A DNA stretch of 8,140 bases from Firmicutes bacterium UBA4881. Its GTDB lineage: Bacteria; Bacillota; DTU065. The notes under the pieces are model-generated. The model did not search any database. It had not been told where the DNA came from and was given only the letters and a program-made list of their open reading frames with translations. The stretch lies in assembly GCA_002399235.1 (NCBI GenBank), contig DHDH01000039.1, positions 62,372-70,511 of the forward strand. Reading direction: 5' to 3'. Position numbers and translations under genes: made by a program. Positions 1 through 8,140 of this stretch are shown one piece after another; position 1 is the stretch's first letter; each line of letters opens with the position of its first letter.

Positions 1-56
1 AGCTCGTCGGGCTCATAACCCGAAGGTTGTCGGTTCAAGTCCGGCCCCCGCAACCA
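1..56 (+). tRNA. Initiator tRNA-fMet (CAT), 3' part
   Basis: The window opens inside a tRNA; the 5' acceptor strand and most of the D arm lie outside it. The anticodon stem-loop is TCGGG / CTCATAA / CCCGA, with anticodon CAT at 14-16. The T arm follows (29-45, loop TTCAAGT), then the 3' acceptor strand CCCCGCA (46-52), discriminator A53 and an encoded CCA (54-56). The three consecutive G:C pairs in the anticodon stem and A at acceptor position 72 (base 52) are hallmarks of bacterial initiator tRNA, which carries formyl-Met to the P site; the elongator tRNA-Met lacks them. The C1 partner of the diagnostic C1:A72 mismatch is out of view. Confidence 0.95.
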
Positions 57-64
57 GCTTATAC

Positions 65-88
65 CACCGCCATTGGCGGTGTTTTTTT
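65..88 (+). terminator. Intrinsic terminator after tRNA-fMet
   Basis: A 7-bp GC-rich stem (CACCGCC 65-71 with GGCGGTG 75-81) encloses a 3-nt loop and is followed at once by seven T residues (82-88). It lies nine bases after the tRNA CCA end and should end the upstream tRNA transcript, separating it from the rpmG unit. Confidence 0.93.
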
Positions 89-119
89 GTTGCAGGAATA
101 CTGCAAACGATATAGAATC

Positions 120-148
120 TTGACATTGAATACAGGCTATGCTAATGT
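120..148 (+). promoter_or_regulatory. Sigma-A-type promoter for rpmG-secE-rplK unit
   Basis: A consensus -35 box TTGACA (120-125) is followed after 17 bp by TAATGT (143-148). The -10 hexamer matches TATAAT at only three of six positions, but it carries a TG one base upstream (140-141), giving an extended -10 (TGCTAATGT). Initiation would fall near 155, leaving about 70 nt of leader before rpmG. It sits just downstream of the tRNA terminator, as expected for the start of a new transcription unit. Confidence 0.7.
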
Positions 149-227
149 TTAACAGTACAGCTCTTAAAACTGCGCTTGGGAAAGGCAGGTGAATGGTGAA
201 CCTGCATGCCAGGTAAACCGTGTTCTA

Positions 228-377
228 ATGCGTGTAGACATTAATATGGAATGCACAAAATGCGGAAGACGTAACTATAGAACTTCCAAAAATAAGAATC
301 ATAATCCCGACAGGCTTGAGTTAAAGAAGTATTGCCCAGCTTGTCGTGAACAGACTGCACATAAGGAGACCAAATAG
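228..377 (+). CDS. rpmG: 50S ribosomal protein L33 (zinc-binding form)
   Basis: A 49-residue protein of the usual L33 length, a small large-subunit protein near the E-site side of the ribosome. The family signature is clear: MRVDINMECTKCG at the N-terminus, NPDRLELKKYCPACR in the middle and an HKETK end. Two CXXC pairs (C9/C12 and C36/C39) mark the zinc-binding version; many bacteria carry a paralogue without these cysteines for zinc limitation. The ATG at 228 is chosen because family members begin at MRV, yet it lacks a good Shine-Dalgarno sequence: the nearest AGG is about 14 nt upstream. An in-frame GTG at 189 would add 13 residues unlike L33. rpmG before secE is the standard order. Confidence 0.95.
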   Translation: MRVDINMECTKCGRRNYRTSKNKNHNPDRLELKKYCPACREQTAHKETK

Positions 378-390
378 TTAACGTCCGCAC

Positions 391-397
391 AGGGGGG
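391..397 (+). promoter_or_regulatory. RBS supporting the TTG start of secE
   Basis: AGGGGGG lies 7 nt before TTG 405. No ATG or GTG is suitably placed, so this site decides the secE start as TTG. Confidence 0.8.
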
Positions 398-404
398 AAT
401 AGCT

Positions 405-614
405 TTGGCAGCCAATGTTAAGAAATCCAGCAATACCGGTGCTGGTAAATTCTTTCGTGAGGTAAAGACTGAGTTACGTAAAGTAATTTGGCCTAATAAG
501 AAAGAATTGATCAACTACACTATTGCTGTGATAGTGCTCAGCCTTATTGTTGCATTGTTCATTGGCCTTATTGACTTGGCCTTCTCTGCTGGGTTCCGTT
601 TCCTTGTTAAATAA
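405..614 (+). CDS. secE: Preprotein translocase subunit SecE
   Basis: A 69-residue single-span SecE, the small essential subunit that clamps SecY in the plasma membrane and stabilises the SecYEG export channel. The cytoplasmic amphipathic segment carries the family motif VKTELRKVIWPNKKEL (residues 20-35). One hydrophobic transmembrane helix follows (about 38-59), and the protein ends with a short FRFLVK tail. Length and single span match the Gram-positive type, not the three-span enterobacterial form. The start is TTG, backed by a strong RBS. It begins 27 nt after rpmG. The gene that normally follows, nusG, is not present downstream. Confidence 0.96.
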   Translation: MAANVKKSSNTGAGKFFREVKTELRKVIWPNKKELINYTIAVIVLSLIVALFIGLIDLAFSAGFRFLVK

Positions 615-685
615 CAAGATTTGAATAGTTTGGCTAAACCCAGCTATGCCCAGTTGGGGACGGAATGAAAAAAAGTATCATGCAA

Positions 686-709
686 TTTGCCTAATTTAGA
701 TTAGGCAAA
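686..709 (+). repeat. 10-bp inverted repeat upstream of rplK
   Basis: TTTGCCTAAT (686-695) and ATTAGGCAAA (700-709) pair perfectly around a TTAG loop. The flank is A-rich on the 3' side (AAAG), not T-rich, and the opposite strand has no T-tract after the stem either. It is therefore not a standard intrinsic terminator. It may be an mRNA processing or stability stem in the rplK leader. Confidence 0.6.
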
Positions 710-734
710 AAAGTTATTTAGTTAGTGCTCTGTC

Positions 735-744
735 TAGGAGGTGA
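735..744 (+). promoter_or_regulatory. RBS fixing the rplK start at ATG 749
   Basis: TAGGAGGTGA is a near-perfect match to the anti-Shine-Dalgarno and lies 4 nt before ATG 749. It would lie inside the coding frame if the upstream GTG at 725 were used, so 749 is the real start. Confidence 0.9.
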
Positions 745-748
745 GAAT

Positions 749-1174
749 ATGGCCAAAAAAGTAGTTGGTATGGTAAAGTTACAGATTCCAGGTGGTAAAG
801 CTAATCCTGCGCCTCCAGTAGGTCCTGCTCTTGGTCAGCATGGTGTTGCTATTATGGAGTTCTGTAAACAGTTTAATGCTCGGACTTCTCATGAAGCAGG
901 CATGATTATCCCTGTAGAGATCACGATTTACGCTGACAGATCCTTTACTTTTGTTACCAAAACACCACCAGCTGCAGTACTTTTGAAAAAGGCCGCTGGT
1001 ATCGACCTAGCTTCAGGTACTCCTAATACTAAAAAGGTAGGTAAGGTTACCAAGAAGCAGCTACGCGAGATTGCTGAGATGAAGTTGCCTGACCTTAACG
1101 CTGCTGATGTTGAAGCTGCGATGAGAGTCATCGCTGGTACAGCTCGTAGCATGGGTATTACTATAGAAGAGTAA
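749..1174 (+). CDS. rplK: 50S ribosomal protein L11
   Basis: The 141 residues are the canonical L11 length. L11 binds the GTPase-associated region of 23S rRNA at the base of the L7/L12 stalk and helps elongation factors, release factors and stringent-response sensing by RelA. The N-terminal domain contains the proline-rich ANPAPPVGPALGQHG (about 19-32), the thiostrepton-contact region, with the prolines intact. A PP hinge (73-74) joins it to the C-terminal rRNA-binding domain, which carries GTPNTKKVGKVTKKQ and ends in SMGITIEE. The start is set by the RBS directly before ATG 749. It is followed 57 nt later by rplA, the usual pairing, with a likely L1-binding element between them. Confidence 0.98.
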   Translation: MAKKVVGMVKLQIPGGKANPAPPVGPALGQHGVAIMEFCKQFNARTSHEAGMIIPVEITIYADRSFTFVTKTPPAAVLLKKAAGIDLASGTPNTKKVGKVTKKQLREIAEMKLPDLNAADVEAAMRVIAGTARSMGITIEE

Positions 1175-1186
1175 TGCTCTAATAAT

Positions 1187-1216
1187 GTGGGAGGAGAGTA
1201 ACTCCGCTATTACCAC
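1187..1216 (+). promoter_or_regulatory. Likely L1 autoregulatory site (23S rRNA mimic)
   Basis: GTGGGAG (1187-1193) and ATTACCAC (1209-1216) bracket a small hairpin. GTGG pairs with CCAC as the outer helix, and GGAG (1193-1196) pairs with CTCC (1202-1205) around an AGTAA loop, leaving unpaired GA on one side and GCTATTA on the other. The same arrangement (GGUGGGAGG... with ...AAAUACCACC) is the L1-binding site in 23S rRNA helices 76-77. The element ends two bases before the AGGAGG of rplA (1218-1223), so bound L1 would block initiation. L1 mRNA mimics are known from many bacteria; that this one binds L1 is inferred. Confidence 0.72.
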
Positions 1217-1231
1217 TAGGAGGAATTTTTT

Positions 1232-1942
1232 ATGGCTAAAAAAAGAGGGAAAAGATATCAAACTTCTTTACAAGCTTATAACCGTGATGAGGTTTACGAT
1301 GTAAAAGAAGCAGTTGAGAATGTAGTTAAGACTGCTCATGCCAAGTTCGATGAGACCATTGAAGCTCATATTCGTCTTGGCGTTGATCCTCGCCACGCAG
1401 ACCAAAACGTTCGTGGAACTGTAGTTCTACCTCATGGTACAGGACGTACCTTAAGAGTAGCTGTATTTGCTAAAGGCGAAAAAGCTACTGAAGCTGAGGG
1501 CGCTGGTGCCGACGTAGTTGGTGCTGAGGATCTTGCTGAAAAGATCCAAGGTGGTTGGTTGGATTTTGATATTGCGGTAGCAACCCCTGATATGATGGGT
1601 GTTGTTGGTCGCTTAGGTAAAATCCTGGGCCCTAAGGGTTTAATGCCTAACCCTAAAGCGGGCACTGTTACCTTTGATGTAGCTAAAGCTATCAAAGACA
1701 TTAAAGCTGGTAAGGTTGAGTTTAGAGTAGATAAAGCAGCTATTATTCACGTACCTGTTGGTAAAGCTTCCTTTGGAGCTGAAAAGCTCGAAGAAAACTT
1801 TATCGCTTTGATGGGTGCTATCATTAAAGCCAAGCCCTCTACAGCTAAAGGAAACTATCTAAGAAAGATTACCTTAGCTGCAACAATGGGTCCTGGTGTA
1901 AAAGTTAGCTCAACCGATATTGCTAACAGTGTGAAGGCCTAA
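1232..1942 (+). CDS. rplA: 50S ribosomal protein L1
   Basis: A 236-residue L1, normal for the family. L1 forms the mobile stalk that helps move deacylated tRNA out of the E site and also represses its own mRNA. Visible landmarks are a basic N-terminus (MAKKRGKRY), the RNA-contact phenylalanine in AKFDETIE (F39), the L1 signature GPKGLMPNPKAG (133-144) and the TMGPG motif (218-222) whose Thr-Met-Gly contact the rRNA. AGGAGG (1218-1223) lies 8 nt before the ATG. It ends 211 nt before rplJ, separated by an L10-type leader. Confidence 0.98.
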   Translation: MAKKRGKRYQTSLQAYNRDEVYDVKEAVENVVKTAHAKFDETIEAHIRLGVDPRHADQNVRGTVVLPHGTGRTLRVAVFAKGEKATEAEGAGADVVGAEDLAEKIQGGWLDFDIAVATPDMMGVVGRLGKILGPKGLMPNPKAGTVTFDVAKAIKDIKAGKVEFRVDKAAIIHVPVGKASFGAEKLEENFIALMGAIIKAKPSTAKGNYLRKITLAATMGPGVKVSSTDIANSVKA

Positions 1943-1970
1943 AAGGAATTAATAAAAAATTAAATTTGAA

Positions 1971-2119
1971 GCCTCTCTGCCACAGACAGCAGGTCCGAGT
2001 ATGAGTTTAATAACTCATAAGGGTAAGTATTGTCGCCTGCCGAGGTAGTTCAGAATAGATCCTTATGCATGATGCTTATGATCTGTTGCGAACCTGTCTG
2101 TATGATAGGTTCGCTTTTT
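1971..2119 (+). ncRNA. L10 leader (rplJ attenuation leader)
   Basis: The rplA-rplJ gap has the architecture of the Firmicutes L10 leader, through which L10(L7/L12)4 represses rplJL. GCAGG (1989-1993) pairs with CCTGC (2036-2040), and CCTC (1972-1975) can pair with GAGG (2042-2045). Inside is an 8-bp hairpin (2000-2007 with 2012-2019, loop TAAT). The strand GGGTAAGTATTGTCGCC leading into CCTGCCGAGGT resembles the conserved kink-turn-bearing part of the leader as I remember it. The leader ends in a terminator hairpin (2088-2119). ACAGACAG (1982-1989) is perfectly complementary to CTGTCTGT (2094-2101) in that terminator, giving a candidate antiterminator. Family assignment is by pattern, not by a model search. 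Confidence 0.82.
2088..2119 (+). terminator. Attenuator terminator before rplJ
   Basis: An 11-bp stem (2088-2098 with 2104-2114, one G:U) closes a TGTAT loop and is followed by TTTTT (2115-2119). It lies 34 nt before the rplJ start codon, so it would control transcription of rplJ-rplL and not end the operon. Its 5' arm is complementary to the upstream leader, consistent with conditional termination. Confidence 0.85.
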
Positions 2120-2153
2120 ATTAGGCAGGGAGCAGATATAAGGAGGTGAAACC

Positions 2154-2675
2154 ATGCCAAAGCCGGAAAATGTCGCACTTGTTAAAGAAATAAGTGCTAA
2201 GCTGGCTGAAGCCAAAGGTGCAGTTATTGTGGATTACCGTGGTCTTACTGTTAAAGAAGATACGGAACTCAGAAAGAAACTGCGCGAAGCTGGTGTCGAG
2301 TATGTGGTTGTCAAGAACACACTCCTTAATCTAGCAGCCAGGGGACACAACATCGAAGGACTTGATCCTGTATTATCAGGACCAACTGCTATCGCTTATG
2401 GTTTAGCAGATCCTGTTGCTCCAGCAAAGATCCTTAAGGAATTTGCGAAGGATCATCAAAATCTGGAGATTAAAGGCGGTATCTTAGGTACCGAAGTTAT
2501 CGATGTTAAACAAGTAGAAGCTCTTGCAGAGCTCCCAAACAAGGAGCAACTCATGGCAATGCTTCTCCGTGCACTGCAAAGCCCACTCGCTGGATTGGTC
2601 AACTGTTTGCAGGGCAATATTCGCAACCTGGTCTATGTCTTGGATGCTGTGCGTAATCAAAAAGAAAGTGCTTAA
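2154..2675 (+). CDS. rplJ: 50S ribosomal protein L10
   Basis: A 173-residue L10, the scaffold that anchors L7/L12 dimers to 23S rRNA at the base of the ribosomal stalk. The N-terminal rRNA-binding domain shows VDYRGLTV (26-33), the LREAGVEYVVVKNTL segment (43-57) and GPTAIAYG. The C-terminal helix, from about residue 130 (PNKEQLMAMLLRALQSP onward), is the part that carries L7/L12 dimers. AAGGAGGTGA (2140-2149) ends 4 nt before the ATG. It is followed 28 nt later by rplL. Together they form the L10-L7/L12 complex that should feed back on the upstream leader. Confidence 0.97.
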   Translation: MPKPENVALVKEISAKLAEAKGAVIVDYRGLTVKEDTELRKKLREAGVEYVVVKNTLLNLAARGHNIEGLDPVLSGPTAIAYGLADPVAPAKILKEFAKDHQNLEIKGGILGTEVIDVKQVEALAELPNKEQLMAMLLRALQSPLAGLVNCLQGNIRNLVYVLDAVRNQKESA

Positions 2676-2703
2676 AAATTATAATTCTGGGAGGTAAATA
2701 AAA

Positions 2704-3081
2704 ATGGCTTTTGATAAAGATGCATTCCTTAAGCAAATTGAAGAGATGACTGTTCTCGAGTTGGCTGAACTAGTAAAGGCTTTAGAAGATAAATTTGGTG
2801 TTAGCGCTGCTGCTCCTGTAGCAATGGCTGCTGCTCCTACTGCTGCTGCTCCTGCTGCTGCAGAAGAGAAGACCGAATTTGATGTTATTCTTGCCGAAAC
2901 TGGTGCTGAGAAGATTAAGGTAATTAAGGTTGTTCGCGAACTAACAGGTCTTGGCCTCAAAGAAGCTAAGGATCTTGTAGATGGCGCTCCTAAGACCGTT
3001 AAAGAAGGCGTTGCTAAGGCTGAAGCTGATGCAATGAAAGCTAAGCTCGAAGAAGTCGGCGCTAAAGTCGAACTCAAGTAA
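2704..3081 (+). CDS. rplL: 50S ribosomal protein L7/L12
   Basis: A 125-residue L7/L12, present in several copies on the ribosome, where it recruits and stimulates the translational GTPases. The N-terminal dimerisation domain (1-34) includes the EEMTVLELAELVKALEDKFG motif. A flexible Ala/Pro hinge (35-53) holds 13 alanines in 19 residues, encoded largely by GCT repeats. The C-terminal factor-binding domain (57-125) contains the conserved KIKVIKVVRELTGLGLKEAK helices. GGGAGGT (2689-2695) lies 8 nt before the ATG. A strong terminator follows 15 nt after the stop, so L7/L12 is the last gene of this transcript when that terminator works. Confidence 0.98.
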   Translation: MAFDKDAFLKQIEEMTVLELAELVKALEDKFGVSAAAPVAMAAAPTAAAPAAAEEKTEFDVILAETGAEKIKVIKVVRELTGLGLKEAKDLVDGAPKTVKEGVAKAEADAMKAKLEEVGAKVELK

Positions 3082-3096
3082 TTTTAGTAAAAAGTC

Positions 3097-3128
3097 AAAA
3101 TGGAGGTCTAAGGCGACCTCCATTTTTT
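3097..3128 (+). terminator. Strong intrinsic terminator after rplL
   Basis: A 12-bp stem (3097-3108 with 3115-3126) of core TGGAGGTC/GACCTCCA closes a 6-nt TAAGGC loop and runs into six T residues (3123-3128). It begins 15 nt after the rplL stop and should cut or sharply reduce transcription into rpoB. Confidence 0.93.
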
Positions 3129-3138
3129 ATGAATTTCT

Positions 3139-3178
3139 AATAAGAACACTCGTGTCCTCTGACATGAGTGTTCTTATT
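3139..3178 (+). repeat. 18-bp hairpin between rplL and rpoB
   Basis: Arms 3139-3156 and 3161-3178 pair over 18 bp with one G:U (3152:3165) around a CTCT loop. It starts 10 nt after the T-tract of the rplL terminator. The 3' flank (GATAAAAA) has no T-tract, although the arm itself ends in TTCTTATT. It could be a second barrier to read-through or a double-strand-specific RNase processing site like the one known in the E. coli rplL-rpoB spacer. Confidence 0.8.
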
Positions 3179-3314
3179 GATAAAAATTTACATCTTATAG
3201 AATTCTTAAATGTTAGATATAGATTAATATAAAATCCGTGGTATTATTGAATTGATTAAGATAAACTTTGTTAGAATGCAGCACAGAATTTTCCAAACTA
3301 TCCATTTTATATAC

Positions 3315-3343
3315 TTGACACTACATACTCATTATGATAGTAT
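3315..3343 (+). promoter_or_regulatory. Promoter for rpoB-rpoC
   Basis: A consensus -35 TTGACA (3315-3320), a 17-bp spacer and a -10 TAGTAT (3338-3343; four of six matches) with an extended TG at 3335-3336. The setting is AT-rich and downstream of a strong terminator. Initiation near 3350 would give a leader of about 170 nt. This is the best promoter match in the window together with the one before rpmG. Confidence 0.75.
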
Positions 3344-3504
3344 TATAAACTGCCAATGTATGGAGAGGATGGACGCATATATCCTTTCTAAGATTACGCA
3401 GGTAGAGAGAAAGAAATCTCTTAGATGTTGCCAGCCAGCAACAAACAGGGATATCTTTGTCTCTTGTTAGCTTTATTGGAAAATACAGAGAATAGTCTGC
3501 CGAG

Positions 3505-3514
3505 AAAGGGTGAT
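3505..3514 (+). promoter_or_regulatory. RBS fixing the rpoB start at ATG 3521
   Basis: AAAGGGTGAT ends 6 nt before ATG 3521. An in-frame ATG at 3425 lacks an RBS and would add 32 residues unrelated to RpoB, so 3521 is preferred. Confidence 0.85.
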
Positions 3515-3520
3515 CAGCGA

Positions 3521-7132
<3,612 letters not shown>

Positions 7133-7150
7133 ATTCACTTCCTGCTAGAA

Positions 7151-7158
7151 AAGGAGGG
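7151..7158 (+). promoter_or_regulatory. RBS supporting the TTG start of rpoC
   Basis: AAGGAGGG ends 8 nt before TTG 7167. A second TTG follows immediately (7170). Homologues start MLDVNNF, which matches initiation at the first TTG. Confidence 0.85.
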
Positions 7159-7166
7159 ACTGACTC

Positions 7167-8140
7167 TTGTTGGACGTAAATAACTTTGATCGGATCAAGA
7201 TCGGCTTAGCTTCACCGGATCAAATCCGGGCCTGGTCCAGCGGAGAAGTCAAGAAGCCAGAAACCATCAACTACCGCACACTAAAGCCGGAAAAAGATGG
7301 TTTATTCTGCGAACGTATCTTCGGACCTGTACGCGACTGGGAATGCCATTGCGGTAAGTATAAACGTGTCAGATATAAAGGCATTGTTTGTGATCGTTGT
7401 GGTGTTGAAGTAACTAAGTCAAAAGTGCGTCGTGAACGCATGGGGCATATTGAACTGGCCGCCCCAGTAAGCCATATCTGGTATTTCAAAGGTATTCCTA
7501 GCCGTTTAGGCTTGATACTTGATATATCTCCTAGGAACTTAGAAAAAATTCTATACTTTGCTTCCTATGTAGTAATCGATGCAGGGGAAACACCGCTCGC
7601 TGAGAAGCAATTGTTATCCGAGCCCGAAAGAAGGGCTATGCGCGAGAAATACGGTGATAGTTTCGTCTGCAGTATGGGAGCAGAGGCTGTCAAAAAACTG
7701 CTAGAAAAGATCGACCTAGATAAAGAGGCCGAAGAACTCAGGCAAGAAGTTAAAGACACTTCTGGCCAGAGAAAGATTAAAGCTATCAGACGGTTAGAGA
7801 TCATTGAGTCTTTTAGACAATCTAATACCCGCCCCGAGTGGATGATTCTGGATGTTATCCCGGTAATTCCACCGGATCTAAGACCTATGGTCCAACTTGA
7901 TGGAGGACGCTTCGCTACCTCTGATCTTAATGACCTTTACAGACGTGTTATTAATCGTAATAATCGTTTGAAAAAGCTTTTAGAACTGGATGCCCCCGAT
8001 ATTATTGTCCGCAATGAAAAACGAATGCTGCAAGAAGCAGTAGACGCTCTCATTGATAATGGCCGTAGAGGTCGTCCAGTTACAGGTCCTGGCAATCGTC
8101 CTTTGAAGTCTTTGAGCGATATGCTTAAAGGTAAACAAGG
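7167..8140 (+). CDS. rpoC: DNA-directed RNA polymerase subunit beta', N-terminal part
   Basis: The first 324 codons (plus two bases) of beta', open to the right edge. The reading frame runs without a stop from TTG 7167: MLDVNNFDRIKIGLASPDQ, then the clamp zinc ribbon with C60, C62, C75 and C78 (WECHCGKYKR...CDRCGVE), and RRERMGHIELAAPVSHIWY. The stretch RPEWMILDVIPVIPPDLRP (222-240) precedes DLNDLYRRVINRNNRLKKLL...RMLQEAVDAL (253-297), the clamp coiled coil that binds sigma region 2. The window ends at the conserved KGKQ, just before switch 2; the catalytic NADFDGD motif lies outside. Residues 141-220 form the variable, charged segment. It is translated right after rpoB. Confidence 0.98.
   Translation, partial: MLDVNNFDRIKIGLASPDQIRAWSSGEVKKPETINYRTLKPEKDGLFCERIFGPVRDWECHCGKYKRVRYKGIVCDRCGVEVTKSKVRRERMGHIELAAPVSHIWYFKGIPSRLGLILDISPRNLEKILYFASYVVIDAGETPLAEKQLLSEPERRAMREKYGDSFVCSMGAEAVKKLLEKIDLDKEAEELRQEVKDTSGQRKIKAIRRLEIIESFRQSNTRPEWMILDVIPVIPPDLRPMVQLDGGRFATSDLNDLYRRVINRNNRLKKLLELDAPDIIVRNEKRMLQEAVDALIDNGRRGRPVTGPGNRPLKSLSDMLKGKQ

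Larger units (their letters stand above)
615..748 (+). other. secE-rplK intergenic region; nusG absent
   Basis: This 134-nt gap occupies the place of nusG (about 175 codons) in the common secE-nusG-rplK order. No frame contains NusG-like sequence such as the WYVVHTYSGYE start or the KOW-domain end. It holds a short potential stem CCCAGC / GTTGGG near its middle and a 10-bp hairpin at 686-709. I find no convincing promoter. Confidence 0.8.
3082..3520 (+). other. 439-nt non-coding rplL-rpoB spacer
   Basis: No supported gene lies here. In order it holds the rplL terminator (3097-3128), the 18-bp hairpin (3139-3178), an AT-rich stretch (about 3180-3310), a promoter (3315-3343) and a leader of about 170 nt. 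The leader can form two exclusive small stems: AGAGA/TCTCT (3406-3410 with 3417-3421) or CTAAGA/TCTTAG (3388-3393 with 3419-3424). A GTTGC/GCAAC hairpin follows at 3427-3442. The methyltransferase gene found at this place in Bacillus subtilis is absent. Confidence 0.8.

Noticed and set aside
189..227. GTG-initiated N-terminal extension of rpmG (13 residues)
   Set aside because: The added residues do not resemble L33, and the family begins at the MRV of ATG 228; the GTG also lies in a hairpin.
621..650. Possible promoter TTGAAT...TATGCC before rplK
   Set aside because: The -10 is poor and the 18-bp spacing is not optimal; no other support.
665..694. Nine-codon ORF (MKKSIMQFA) between secE and rplK
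   Set aside because: GGGGA precedes it, but it ends inside the hairpin, matches no family known to me and is not a NusG start.
725..748. GTG-initiated extension of rplK
   Set aside because: The extension is translated from the Shine-Dalgarno itself; ATG 749 gives the canonical 141-residue L11.
2101..2106. TATGAT as a -10 box before rplJ
   Set aside because: It lies in the attenuator loop and 3' arm, and no -35-like hexamer is found 16-18 bp upstream.
2679..3077. Minus-strand ORF opposite rplL
   Set aside because: It is the antisense of the alanine-rich rplL reading frame, with no RBS or family match; the same holds for the other minus-strand ORFs opposite rplK, rplA, rpoB and rpoC.
3247..3277. 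Second promoter TTGAAT...TAGAAT upstream of rpoB
   Set aside because: The -10 is good, but the spacing is 19 bp (or 14 bp from TTGATT); much weaker than the one at 3315-3343.
3252..3470. 72-codon ORF in the rplL-rpoB spacer
   Set aside because: No RBS at its start, no family resemblance, and it overlaps the promoter and leader.
3425..3520. 32-residue N-terminal extension of RpoB
   Set aside because: Not similar to any beta subunit start; no RBS at 3425, whereas AAAGGGTGAT sits before ATG 3521.

Overview
This is a housekeeping locus from a low-to-moderate-GC Bacillota (Firmicutes) bacterium: the ribosomal-protein and RNA-polymerase cluster rpmG-secE-(nusG absent)-rplK-rplA-rplJ-rplL-rpoB-rpoC, all on the + strand. 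The Bacillota assignment rests on several things seen in the sequence. Shine-Dalgarno sites are strong (AGGAGGTGA type), TTG start codons are used for secE and rpoC, and L33 is the four-cysteine form. RpoB lacks the large insertion that E. coli beta carries before its catalytic lysine region and has an acidic C-terminal tail. A CCA-encoding tRNA lies directly before rpmG. The protein sequences look clostridial or negativicute-like to me, but I cannot fix the genus by eye.

Layout. Positions 1-56 are the 3' part of an initiator tRNA-fMet, followed by a terminator (65-88). A sigma-A-type promoter (120-148) starts a new unit: rpmG (L33), secE (Sec translocase subunit), then a 134-nt gap where nusG normally sits but is missing, then rplK (L11) and rplA (L1). 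The rplK-rplA gap holds a short RNA element that closely resembles the L1-binding site of 23S rRNA. The 211-nt rplA-rplJ gap holds an L10-type leader with an intrinsic terminator and a plausible antiterminator pairing. rplJ (L10) and rplL (L7/L12) follow, ending at a strong intrinsic terminator (3097-3128).

Positions 3082-3520 carry no gene: first the terminator, then an 18-bp perfect-length hairpin, an AT-rich stretch, a good promoter (3315-3343) and a leader of about 170 nt. rpoB (RNA polymerase beta, 1203 aa) and the first 324 codons of rpoC (beta') follow; rpoC runs off the right edge.

How it works together. L11, L1, L10 and L7/L12 build the ribosomal stalk region and the L1 arm that contact translation factors and tRNA. 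Beta and beta' form the RNA polymerase active-site cleft. SecE is the essential small subunit of the protein export channel. Two autogenous control points (the L1 mimic and the L10 leader) are visible, and rpoB-rpoC appears to have its own promoter downstream of a terminator. I see no mobile element, CRISPR array or novel defence or biosynthetic system. The points of interest are the missing nusG and the RNA regulatory architecture.
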